Assembly (NCBI GenBank): GCA_016840305.1
Contig: JAEOSP010000465.1
Coordinates: forward strand, 1 to 14,047
Reading direction: 5' to 3'
DNA length: 14,047 nucleotides
Source of the DNA: Candidatus Hodarchaeota archaeon
GTDB lineage: Archaea; Asgardarchaeota; Heimdallarchaeia; Hodarchaeales; Hodarchaeaceae
Part shown: piece after piece, positions 6,860-14,047 of the stretch
How positions within the stretch are numbered: position 1 is the stretch's first letter
Layout of the letters: every line of letters starts with the position of its first letter
Position numbers and translations under genes: made by a program
The notes under the pieces: generated by a model
Seen by the model: only the letters and a program-made list of their open reading frames with translations
Database searches by the model: none
Told to the model about the DNA's origin: nothing

Positions 6860-9800
6860 TTGAGTTCATCAGAAGAAACATCCTTAAAATGTAAAGAGTG
6901 TGGAAATTCTGAGGTTTGGAGTAAATATCCAGAAATATGCAGTTTGAGTTGTCTTTTGAAATATTATGCTGGATATTCCACCATTTTCGGAATATTGGGA
7001 ATGATTTCAGTTGTATTCTGCTTTATTTTATCAGATATCATCTTATTTAGCTTAACAACAAGTAACTTACCAGAAACTCCTATAATTGGGTTTATTTTCC
7101 AAGTAATTCCTGGTTTATCAATTCTAAATATTTTTATTGGACTTTTAATGATTCTATCAATAATTCTATTAGTTTTTGGAATAATCGGGTTATTATTTAG
7201 GTTAACAATAGTGCTAATAGCGATAAAACAAGATTATAAAACAGAACTTTCTCTATTAGCAAACAAACTTTGGAAGATATTTGTTAAATATAGAATAGTG
7301 TTCGTTATTGCTATTCTTGCATTTTGGTTGAAAATTGTATTTCCACATTCTGTTGATATGTGGGATGAAGGATGGTTTTCTAGTATCGCTGCACGAATGG
7401 CAGATGGATTAAACGATATATTCCAACCTTTATACTACCATGGAAAGCCCACACCTGGTAGCACCACCCGAATCGAATTCTTTGACAAACCGCCATTTGC
7501 ATTCATAGCTGGGGCTATATTAATGTCAATATTTGGAAAAAGCACTTTTGCCGCTAAAGGAATTGTAATGATTGGCGGAGCTGGATTAGCAGTAGTTATG
7601 TACTCTTTATTCAGCCATCAAGATGAAAATAAAAGTGCTCACGTTATTGCAGGGTTATTAACAGCATTAGCCATTTTCCTCACATCGTATTCACGAACAG
7701 CCTACATTGATCCCTTCGTAATTTTTATGGGTGCATTAGTTATGGTATTTGGAATACGTGCAATTGACGCGGTTTTCATTGAAAATAACTTGAAAAAGGG
7801 GTATGTACTAATAATTATTACAGGGTTATTCAATATTCTTAATATTATGACAAAAGCTTGGCAGGGAATTCTTATTGCTCCATCTATTGCTATTTATTTA
7901 GTATTTAGATTTGCAGAACGACATATTGAAGTTACTGAGATAAAGAAATCCCTGAATTCAATGGGTAATGAAATCTCCAACACCTTAAATGATAAAAATT
8001 CTGAAAGTAGTTCTTTCTCACAGAGAATTTCTAAAATTATTCCGTTTACAGTATTTGTATCTGCTTTCCTTCCAGCACTTGTAATATCAATTCTATATAA
8101 TAGATTAATTGCTGCTGACTTGATAATTGCTGTAATAATAGCAATTTCGTGCTGCTTAGTTTATCATGGATTCCTGAAGAACAGATTAATACCGGGAGCG
8201 AATATTGAGCTAATTCTAATCGGTATTACTTCGGCAGTTTCTGGTCTTATTGGCAGTATAATTGTTTCAATATTGTATAATCGATTTTATGACCCTTTTT
8301 TAGACTTTGCTGAAGCGTTTGGTTCAAATGATGTCTTTAGTGGGGCGTTTTCTGGGTTAGTATTTTTGGAAGACCTATTATCGACCTCTAATATAATTTT
8401 AGTCTTATTAGAAATCATCGGGGCTCTTTTGGGTGGAATCATTGCCATTTTGATTGCAATCTTTCTTTTAGGTTCTTTACTTGACTTTAATTCTGAAGAT
8501 AGGGCTTTTTTAACATTTATATACGAATTATTGGATATTACTCCTCTGATCCTAGTAGGATTATGGTTTGTCTTCTGGTTTGCAGGAATAATGATGTTAG
8601 GTTTGATATTTGAGCGAGATGCGATGAGAATTACAATTTTTGGTGTTTTATTTTCTGCTTTAATTACACCTATACTATTATACTATCCTCACTTTAAAAA
8701 TCAGATAACAGAGAAGCTTTCAGTTAAAGCACGAATCAGATCAACGATAGAAATATCAAAATTTAGATCACACATGATTTTCTTAAGCATTACTGCAATC
8801 ATTGTGATATTGAGTTTTTATCCTTTTATTGCATGGGTACAATACTTAGATGCTAATATTGCGAGTGGAGTATTTCCTTGGTCTATCAGAACTCCAGGAG
8901 AGATGGCTGGGAATCCCCCTGATATATTGACATATACATTTTTGTTTTTTGAATACTATATTGGTTGGCGTTATACAACTGGAAACGCTTATGATCTACC
9001 TAGTAGTGTTGGAAGTGCAATTAATGATTATGCGTTAGTTGTTCTACTTCCGTTCTTTATTATCGGATTATGGGCATTCTTTTTATCTAAAGAAAGAAAT
9101 CCCGCATTAGGCTCTGCATTAATAGCTTTGCTTCTTGTCATTCCCTTTATTTTCTTTCCAGCGAAATTTCAATTAAATTATTATTACATCCCCTTAGTTC
9201 TTCCTTATTTTGGAATAGCTGCAAAAGGTTTTGAGTATTTCTATTCCAATGGTAAGAAATTTAGGCTCAAAACCGAAGATAATATTGAGAGGTTACTTGC
9301 TGGGAGTTATTTCTTTATCGAGATTGGATTAATATTTTTACTTAATCCGACTCTTGAATTCCTAAAAGGAGCTTCCAGTATTAACAACCTAGCACAGTAT
9401 TACTTTGCAGGGGCTATCTATATTATACCCTTTTCTTTCATGTGTTTCCGTGTTTTAAAGACATTTCCAGGTATTATAACAACTGGATTTGCTTTTAAGT
9501 TCTTCATGGATAGGTGGTTCCACCAAGCAAATGGATTATTCGAATTGTATAATATAATCTTTCATAAATTACCTGAAACAATTTTCTCATTTGATTTTAC
9601 ATGGGTTACAGATGTTATCGAGCTGGGAGCTCCTTTAGCAACTTTAATTGGTCTCATATTATTGATTGCAGGGTTATACTGGCTTAGACCCAAAATAAAA
9701 CCTCAATTACTACTAATAATGGCTATTCTTCTATCTGGCATGCTTATCAACGTCTCAGCTCTAATTCATACAAATCAAGTTTTCGATATGCACTATCAAG

Positions 9801-10204
9801 AGATGGCCATTTACATAAATAATCATGGTGGAAATTACAACTATAGTACTTGGGTTATACCAGAAGCGGGAGCAGGCTTTGCCCTTCGATATTACTTGGA
9901 ATATGAGGTAGTCGGGTCAGGGGATTATCCCTTAAGTGCTAATTCATCCAGTATCATGGAAGCTTATTGGAATTCAAGACCGTATATAAAATTTTGGGCA
10001 ATTATTAACAATTCTGAACATTTTAATGTTCCTGCGTATGCAATTAACTATTCTGAATCTTACAAATGGTTTACCAATCATACACACCTAGTGTGCGTTG
10101 ATGATATTGTCGGGTTAACGCCGTGGTATAAGATGCATTTGTGGGTAAATAGAACCTGGATCACAGAACAGGGTTTCAACTGGGTTACATTGGATGGGGT
10201 TTGA
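6860..10204 (+). CDS. Very large ArnT/PMT-like GT-C glycosyltransferase with N-terminal zinc-ribbon
   Basis: The protein has 1114 residues from TTG 6860. Residues 11-31 hold CxxC-x12-CxxxC (Cys11, 14, 27, 31), a zinc-ribbon-like knot, followed by two or three helices at about 40-125. The GT39/ArnT core then begins at 145: DMWDEG at 166-171 (catalytic-type acidic residues), FFDKPP at 207-212, RTAYIDP at 279-285 and a TKAWQG motif near 332. Many further helices follow. A hydrophilic cytoplasmic or external loop lies at about 352-390. The last 130 residues form a soluble, probably outer-face domain with six N-x-S/T sequons. The family transfers sugars from polyprenyl-phosphate donors to lipids or proteins. 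Members are usually about 500-800 residues, so this one is unusually long, with extra helices around 395-620. It is divergent from the sulfur/glycosyltransferase operon and 18 nt ahead of the next gene. Acceptor and sugar are unknown. Confidence 0.8.
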   Translation: MSSSEETSLKCKECGNSEVWSKYPEICSLSCLLKYYAGYSTIFGILGMISVVFCFILSDIILFSLTTSNLPETPIIGFIFQVIPGLSILNIFIGLLMILSIILLVFGIIGLLFRLTIVLIAIKQDYKTELSLLANKLWKIFVKYRIVFVIAILAFWLKIVFPHSVDMWDEGWFSSIAARMADGLNDIFQPLYYHGKPTPGSTTRIEFFDKPPFAFIAGAILMSIFGKSTFAAKGIVMIGGAGLAVVMYSLFSHQDENKSAHVIAGLLTALAIFLTSYSRTAYIDPFVIFMGALVMVFGIRAIDAVFIENNLKKGYVLIIITGLFNILNIMTKAWQGILIAPSIAIYLVFRFAERHIEVTEIKKSLNSMGNEISNTLNDKNSESSSFSQRISKIIPFTVFVSAFLPALVISILYNRLIAADLIIAVIIAISCCLVYHGFLKNRLIPGANIELILIGITSAVSGLIGSIIVSILYNRFYDPFLDFAEAFGSNDVFSGAFSGLVFLEDLLSTSNIILVLLEIIGALLGGIIAILIAIFLLGSLLDFNSEDRAFLTFIYELLDITPLILVGLWFVFWFAGIMMLGLIFERDAMRITIFGVLFSALITPILLYYPHFKNQITEKLSVKARIRSTIEISKFRSHMIFLSITAIIVILSFYPFIAWVQYLDANIASGVFPWSIRTPGEMAGNPPDILTYTFLFFEYYIGWRYTTGNAYDLPSSVGSAINDYALVVLLPFFIIGLWAFFLSKERNPALGSALIALLLVIPFIFFPAKFQLNYYYIPLVLPYFGIAAKGFEYFYSNGKKFRLKTEDNIERLLAGSYFFIEIGLIFLLNPTLEFLKGASSINNLAQYYFAGAIYIIPFSFMCFRVLKTFPGIITTGFAFKFFMDRWFHQANGLFELYNIIFHKLPETIFSFDFTWVTDVIELGAPLATLIGLILLIAGLYWLRPKIKPQLLLIMAILLSGMLINVSALIHTNQVFDMHYQEMAIYINNHGGNYNYSTWVIPEAGAGFALRYYLEYEVVGSGDYPLSANSSSIMEAYWNSRPYIKFWAIINNSEHFNVPAYAINYSESYKWFTNHTHLVCVDDIVGLTPWYKMHLWVNRTWITEQGFNWVTLDGV

Positions 10205-10222
10205 CCTTAGAAGGGATAATAA

Positions 10223-11482
10223 ATGTACCGAGATTTATCAAAGCTTATCTATGATTGGAACATGCAGGATTTATCCGTTAAAAAGCCTATCAATCTCCAA
10301 TTCTTGGATGAAACTCTACGTGATGGATTACAATCTGTAAGTGTGAGTCACCCGTCATTAAATCAAAAATTAGAAATTATTCGTCTGATGGAAAAACTAG
10401 GGATAAGTAGTGTCAATTTAGGGATGGCTTTTTCATCTTCTAGATTTTGTGAAGATGTTGAGGGACTAGCTCGTGCAATTAGAGAAGAAGAGCTATCTAT
10501 TAAGGCAAATTCTCCATCAAGGATGATAATTGAAGATATTGATTTGATAGTGGATATAATTGGTCGAACGGAAACACCAATTGAAATTTGTACATTTATC
10601 GCATCGAGTCCGATAAGAGTGCTTGTAGAAGGCTGGAAATTAGAAAAGATTGTCAAAGACGTTGAAAAAACAATTACTCGGGCAGTAAACCAATCTGTAG
10701 AAGAAATATTATTTGTAACAGAAGATACTACTCGCTCATCTCCAGAAGTATTAAAAAAATTGATAACTGTGGCAGTTGAGAGTGGAGCAAATCGGATTGC
10801 ACTATGTGATACCACAGGGCATGCAACTCCACATGGGACAAAAAAGATAGTTCAATTCACTCAAGAAGTGATAAATGATCTAGAAAAAGGGAAAATAGGC
10901 ATTGATTGGCATGGACACCGCGATAGAGGGTTAGCATTAGCAAACACAATATCTGCTATTAAAGCAGGAGCTACAAGGATACACGCAACAGCTTTAGGAC
11001 TAGGAGAACGTTCTGGGAATTTATCAATGGAGCTATTACTTGTAAACTGCAAAATGCTGGGTTGGATAGATAACACTCTCTACTCTTTAATGGAATACTC
11101 ACAAAAAGTCTCGGATGTAACTAAAGTACCCATACCTCCTTCTGTTCCTGTTATAGGAGATGATGCATTTAAAACTCAAACTGGTATACATGCTTCAGCA
11201 CTAGTAAAGGCAAAAAAGCTTGGAGATACTTGGTTAGAAGACAGAGTTTATTCATCCATCCCTGCAGAATGGATAAACCGAGAACAAAGAATCGAAATTG
11301 GACCACAGTCTGGGAGAAGTAATGTTATATGGTGGCTAGTACATCATCAGTTTTCCTTCAATTTTGATTTGGTAATGAAAATATTAAAGCATGCAAAGAA
11401 GCAACAGAGAATTTTAACCGATACAGAAATATTGAAAATAATTAGGGAACATGGACCACTACCGGAACTGCCAGAACGATAA
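10223..11482 (+). CDS. 2-Isopropylmalate/homocitrate synthase-family enzyme (HMGL-like TIM barrel), no regulatory domain
   Basis: The protein has 419 residues from ATG 10223, preceded by GGG at 10213-10215. The TIM-barrel begins LDETLRDGLQ at 28-37, with catalytic Arg33 and metal ligand Asp34. The metal-binding HGHRD spans 230-234 (His230, His232). GLGERSGN follows, and GIHAS at 321-325 and a GPQSGRSN segment represent the C-terminal subdomains of isopropylmalate/homocitrate synthases. The family condenses acetyl-CoA with a 2-oxo acid. The LeuA allosteric dimer domain is absent, as in homocitrate synthases. Two motif variants stand out: RDGLQ, as in HMG-CoA lyases, instead of RDGEQ/RDGNQ, and HxHRD instead of HxHND. 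No leuB, leuC or leuD partner is in view; neighbours are a glycosyltransferase and a parvulin. The exact 2-oxo acid is therefore undecided. Confidence 0.8.
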   Translation: MYRDLSKLIYDWNMQDLSVKKPINLQFLDETLRDGLQSVSVSHPSLNQKLEIIRLMEKLGISSVNLGMAFSSSRFCEDVEGLARAIREEELSIKANSPSRMIIEDIDLIVDIIGRTETPIEICTFIASSPIRVLVEGWKLEKIVKDVEKTITRAVNQSVEEILFVTEDTTRSSPEVLKKLITVAVESGANRIALCDTTGHATPHGTKKIVQFTQEVINDLEKGKIGIDWHGHRDRGLALANTISAIKAGATRIHATALGLGERSGNLSMELLLVNCKMLGWIDNTLYSLMEYSQKVSDVTKVPIPPSVPVIGDDAFKTQTGIHASALVKAKKLGDTWLEDRVYSSIPAEWINREQRIEIGPQSGRSNVIWWLVHHQFSFNFDLVMKILKHAKKQQRILTDTEILKIIREHGPLPELPER

Positions 11483-11513
11483 GCAGGATAAAAGATCTCT
11501 ACTAAAACAATTT

Positions 11514-11518
11514 GGTGA
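11514..11518 (+). promoter_or_regulatory. Ribosome-binding site of the parvulin gene
   Basis: GGTGA lies 6 nt before ATG 11525. Confidence 0.6.
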
Positions 11519-11524
11519 AAACAA

Positions 11525-11803
11525 ATGGTTAACAAAGTAACTGCAAAGCACATATTGGTTGAAAAGAAAACTTTAGCCGAGGATATTATAGAGCAAATAA
11601 ATCAAGGAGCAAAATTTGAAGAAATGGCAAAAAAGCATTCTACTTGTCCAAGTAGAAAAAAGGGCGGAAATCTAGGAGAATTCGGGAGAGGGGCAATGGT
11701 CAAGGAGTTTGAGAAGGCAGCTTTTGCTTTACAGAAAAATCAGATGACTCAGATACCTGTAAAAACTAAATTTGGTTATCATATTATCAAACGAACCCGT
11801 TAA
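11525..11803 (+). CDS. Single-domain parvulin peptidyl-prolyl cis-trans isomerase
   Basis: The protein has 92 residues and is a bare PpiC/rotamase domain with no signal peptide, so it acts in the cytoplasm. It resembles E. coli parvulin 10 and the archaeal NmPin/CsPinA proteins in length and order: AKHILV at 7-12 with His9, KKHSTCPS at 36-43 with Cys41, a GGNLGEF loop at 47-53, GAMVKEF at 56-62 with Met58 and Phe62, and FGYHII at 83-88 with His86. These are the active-site positions of the family, so catalysis is expected. It lies 42 nt after the isopropylmalate-synthase-like gene and is probably cotranscribed, though a functional link is not evident. Parvulins occur in only some archaea, so acquisition from bacteria is possible. 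Confidence 0.93.
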   Translation: MVNKVTAKHILVEKKTLAEDIIEQINQGAKFEEMAKKHSTCPSRKKGGNLGEFGRGAMVKEFEKAAFALQKNQMTQIPVKTKFGYHIIKRTR

Positions 11804-11882
11804 TTATATTAATTCGACATTAGTTCATTTATATTGAATAATTCTGTTTCTAACAAAAATATTGGTTATAAATTATCCAAAT

Positions 11883-11890
11883 ATTTATAT
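11883..11890 (+). promoter_or_regulatory. Archaeal TATA box (TTTATATA)
   Basis: TTTATATA within an AAATATTTATATAAAG context is the best TATA match in the window. A start about 25 bp from its centre falls near 11911, giving a leader of about 10 nt to ATG 11922 and excluding GTG 11904 as the start. Confidence 0.65.
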
Positions 11891-11921
11891 AAAGTAAAAT
11901 GCGGTGTGTGAGTGTGAGATA

Positions 11922-12392
11922 ATGGTCATAGATTCAGAAATGAAATTGACATTACAGCGCATAGAAAATGCTCTGCAATCAGTATTAGAAATGCGTGATT
12001 TTAGAAATTTCATGCTAGCAAAAGCGTACATCGAAGAAGGGCAAGTTCAGACCGCTATGCAGTTTTTGAATCGTATAGATCGGGACACAGATTACAAAGC
12101 GCAATTAGTTATTTCTCAAAGTCTTTTTATTAGAGCATTAATATTAGTTTATAATTTACAATATACAGATGCACTTGCTCTACTGGTAAGAATCAAATCT
12201 ATGCCTTTCCAAAAAGATGAGCAATTATCTAAAGATATTACGAAGCTCATCAATGATGTGAAGATTCAACAGCAAGCAAGTTCAATTTATGACATTACTG
12301 AAGCAAGCGATGATGTAGTCGCTTTTAAGCAAACAACAATGGATAGTCTTATCAGCTATCTTAACTCGGCTCGACTTCTTCTAAAGAAATGA
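11922..12392 (+). CDS. Hypothetical helical protein, possibly TPR-like
   Basis: I do not recognise a named family. The protein has 156 residues from ATG 11922; a GTG at 11904 would lie upstream of the predicted transcription start. It is predicted all-helical, soluble and without a signal peptide. Helix pairs such as FMLAKAYIEEGQVQTAMQFL at about 21-40 and a following block with QSLFIRALILVYNLQYTDAL carry the Ala/Gly/Tyr spacing of tetratricopeptide-type hairpins, but only about two units are present. The C-terminal part (about 110-156) is more polar and could be a separate helical cap. It has its own strong TATA box and ends in a hairpin shared with the convergent permease gene, so it is a monocistronic unit. 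A scaffold or adaptor role is the most that can be suggested. Confidence 0.65.
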   Translation: MVIDSEMKLTLQRIENALQSVLEMRDFRNFMLAKAYIEEGQVQTAMQFLNRIDRDTDYKAQLVISQSLFIRALILVYNLQYTDALALLVRIKSMPFQKDEQLSKDITKLINDVKIQQQASSIYDITEASDDVVAFKQTTMDSLISYLNSARLLLKK

Positions 12393-12416
12393 TCTCTACC
12401 GTAAATAGAGAATTTT
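12393..12416. terminator. Hairpin between convergent genes, candidate bidirectional terminator
   Basis: TCTCTA (12393-12398) and TAGAGA (12406-12411) are exact reverse complements around a 7-nt loop, followed by ATTTT. It begins immediately after the stop of the helical protein and ends 7 nt before the permease stop. Archaeal termination depends more on T-runs than on hairpins, so the call is moderate. Confidence 0.45.
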
Positions 12417-12422
12417 ACATAC

Positions 12423-13613
12423 TTATTCCTTCCGCAATGCAACAACAGGATCTAGCTCAGCTGCTCGCCATGCAGGGTAAAATCCTGACGCCATCGATAA
12501 TGCAACTGCAAGAACCCAAGTAAAAACAAAAACATGGGGTTCAAATATAGGGCGCATATTCCAACCCCCCCCACTTGAGACCAGTTCATTCATAAAGTAT
12601 CCCAATCCTATCCCAAGGCCCAACCCAATTGTTCCTCCAATCACCCCAATAATCAACGCTTCATTAAGGAATAGTACTAAAATTTGGCGTTTCGTATACC
12701 CTAATGCCTTCAATGTGCCGATTTCCTTGGTACGTTCCATCATAGAAGTGTATAATGTAGTAATAATACCCACTGCTGCTACTGCGAGAGATACAAGGGC
12801 AATATTATTCACAAAATCTGCTACTGCCCCACTGATGTTGTTTATCGATCGAATAATTGAACTAGGGTTAAAGATTGAAACATCATAATCCTCTTGGATT
12901 TCATCGCGGATCTGATCATTTAGATTCTTATCCTCACTGACAACATAAAAACCATCATACACCCCTTTACGCTCAAAAAAGGTATTCGCTTCACGTAAAG
13001 AAATGAAACACATGTCATCCACAGGCATTCCAATTACCGACGCGCCAATCTCATTGATTACACCCCGGAGAAAGAAGCTCTTCTTTTCTAACGTCATTCG
13101 TCGTCCATCGGATTGTTGGTACTCTAATTTCACCACATCACCCACTGCTGCAAGTGGAGTTTCGCTTTCAGGTTGAATGAGATCTATTCCCATGATCACC
13201 CCAAAGCTATCTGTTTCCGAAACGATTTCTCCGTTGATTAATTCGAACGAAGCAAAAATCAAAGGCATTTTAGTCTGATCCATTCCTACTACAATACTCG
13301 TCCGTTCATCATTAATAGTAGAAACGATAACACCACTCTGAATATAGGGAACGATATCTGCTATACCTTCTATTCGACTGATCTTGTCGATATCTTGGTC
13401 AGTTAGCTCTAAGTCCGTGCTTCGAGGACTTGCAATGAGGATATTGGGACTTAAAATGTCAAATTGATCCTCTATATACACTACTGTTCCTTCAGACATT
13501 CCATTGACGGCAATTATCAATGCTGCACCAATAAGAACCATAGTAACGGTGAGTGTTGACCGCAACTTGCGATCAGTCAACGCTTGCCAGGACATTCTGA
13601 AGAAAGAGGTCAT
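12423..13613 (-). CDS. FtsX/MacB-type ABC transporter permease
   Basis: The protein has 396 residues from ATG 13613. It has the standard MacB/FtsX layout: helix 1 at about 19-38; an extracytoplasmic MacB periplasmic-core-like domain at 39-265; then helices at about 268-290, 315-340 and 362-382. After helix 2 comes MMERTKEIGTLKALGYTKRQ, the coupling segment that meets the ATPase, and the C-terminus reads YPAWRAAELDPVVALRKE, a family hallmark. Such permeases, with a LolD/MacB-type ATPase, move lipoproteins or peptides or drive mechanical work outside the cell. No ATPase gene is in the window; it could lie beyond the right edge. The upstream gene ends 12 nt before this start and encodes a membrane-anchored surface protein. 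An eight-G run in the coding strand falls between helices 3 and 4. GC content looks higher than in the rest of the window. Confidence 0.9.
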   Translation of the reverse strand: MTSFFRMSWQALTDRKLRSTLTVTMVLIGAALIIAVNGMSEGTVVYIEDQFDILSPNILIASPRSTDLELTDQDIDKISRIEGIADIVPYIQSGVIVSTINDERTSIVVGMDQTKMPLIFASFELINGEIVSETDSFGVIMGIDLIQPESETPLAAVGDVVKLEYQQSDGRRMTLEKKSFFLRGVINEIGASVIGMPVDDMCFISLREANTFFERKGVYDGFYVVSEDKNLNDQIRDEIQEDYDVSIFNPSSIIRSINNISGAVADFVNNIALVSLAVAAVGIITTLYTSMMERTKEIGTLKALGYTKRQILVLFLNEALIIGVIGGTIGLGLGIGLGYFMNELVSSGGGWNMRPIFEPHVFVFTWVLAVALSMASGFYPAWRAAELDPVVALRKE

Positions 13614-13625
13614 TTTGTGGAATCA

Positions 13626-14047
13626 CTATTTTCGTTTTCTAATAATAACAAGAATGAGTGCTGTCAATGTTCCTCCCCCAAGTAGGAAAGCTACTCCTGA
13701 TCCGAATAACAATGGCCCCCAATCTAAATTCCCGTTTCCTGCGCTTGTTTCGGAAGTGATATCGATAATTATCCCAAATTCAAGATTTAGGGAGTAGACA
13801 GAAAAAAATTCATCCTGGTAGTAGATAATGCATGAAATATTGTACTCCCCTGCTACAGCATCACTGTTGATAGCTGCAGTTAGAGAAAACGGAAGAGGGC
13901 TATCGGGTTCCAGTTCACCTAAGTAACTTTTACTGGACGCTGATTCCACCAATAAATTTGCATTTGCTTGTAATGATGCGTTGGTATACAGCGCATTAAT
14001 ATTCCCTGTATTGAGTAAGGTGGCTGAAATTATGATAGTTTCTCCAG
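13626..14047 (-). CDS. Membrane-anchored surface protein, CARDB/COG1361-like C-terminus (partial, N-terminus off the right edge)
   Basis: About 140 C-terminal residues are visible and the reading frame stays open to the window edge, so a TTG at 13952 is not the real start. The visible part has a beta-sandwich pattern, GETIIISATLLNTGN then alternating hydrophobic strands, resembling CARDB/COG1361 S-layer-type domains where a strand is followed by a xNxG turn. Next comes a low-complexity linker (TSETSAGNGNLDWG), one transmembrane helix and the basic tail IIRKRK, which gives an outside-facing protein with a cytoplasmic C-terminus. NAS and NIS sequons are present. The stop is 12 nt ahead of the FtsX-type permease, so the two are probably one operon, a common archaeal pairing. 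Ligand or partner is unknown. Confidence 0.72.
   Translation of the reverse strand, partial: GETIIISATLLNTGNINALYTNASLQANANLLVESASSKSYLGELEPDSPLPFSLTAAINSDAVAGEYNISCIIYYQDEFFSVYSLNLEFGIIIDITSETSAGNGNLDWGPLLFGSGVAFLLGGGTLTALILVIIRKRK

Noticed and set aside
10363..10815. 150-codon open frame on the minus strand inside the isopropylmalate-synthase-like gene
   Set aside because: The plus-strand frame has complete family motifs throughout; the opposite frame is Ser/Ile-rich with no recognisable motif and is a shadow.
11804..11877. Terminator after the parvulin gene
   Set aside because: Only AT-rich sequence with short T runs is present; no stable hairpin or long T tract that I could support.
11904..11921. 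GTG 11904 as the start of the helical protein
   Set aside because: It is upstream of the transcription start predicted from TTTATATA at 11883-11890 and has no ribosome-binding site.

Overview
The window reads as AT-rich archaeal DNA. Three things point that way: TATA-box-like elements about 25 bp ahead of plausible transcription starts (for example TTTATATA at 11883-11890), ribosome-binding sites of the GGTGA/GGAGG type, and several TTG starts placed exactly behind such sites. The gene content also fits: GT-A and GT-C glycosyltransferases, an archaeal-style surface-protein C-terminus, and a minimal parvulin. An Asgard or related lineage is possible, but this is a guess because no marker gene lies in the window.

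Layout. (1) The left edge (1-431, minus) holds the N-terminal part of a SAM-dependent methyltransferase. It is divergent from a DoxD/DoxX-type membrane protein (664-1170, plus). (2) Positions 6590 down to 1185 form one tight minus-strand operon, in transcription order: a YeeE/YedE-type sulfur-compound transporter; a DPM/DPG-synthase-like GT2; a DUF2064 (TIGR04282-like) nucleotidyl/glycosyltransferase starting at TTG; an Egghead-like membrane GT2; and a GT87-like GT-C transferase. Gaps are overlaps or at most 25 nt. (3) A 269-bp divergent intergenic region (6591-6859) carries promoters for both directions and two inverted repeats. (4) The plus-strand run 6860-11803 encodes a very large ArnT/PMT-like GT-C protein with an N-terminal zinc-ribbon and a sequon-rich C-terminal ectodomain, then an isopropylmalate-synthase-family enzyme, then a 92-aa parvulin. 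(5) A separately promoted, helical, TPR-like orphan (11922-12392) converges on an FtsX/MacB-type ABC permease (12423-13613, minus). That permease lies just downstream of the C-terminal part of a membrane-anchored surface protein cut by the right edge.

How the genes may work together. The minus-strand glycosyltransferases look like a lipid-linked sugar route: soluble GT-A enzymes charge a polyprenyl phosphate or start a glycolipid, and the GT-C enzyme transfers sugar on the outer face. The divergent ArnT/PMT-like protein would be a second outer-face transferase. A thiosulfate-type transporter heads this operon, and a DoxD-like protein sits at its far end. This raises the possibility that sulfur uptake and surface-glycan synthesis are linked, which is inference only.

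There is no gene-free stretch over 300 bases. I see no tRNA, rRNA, CRISPR array, insertion sequence or origin.
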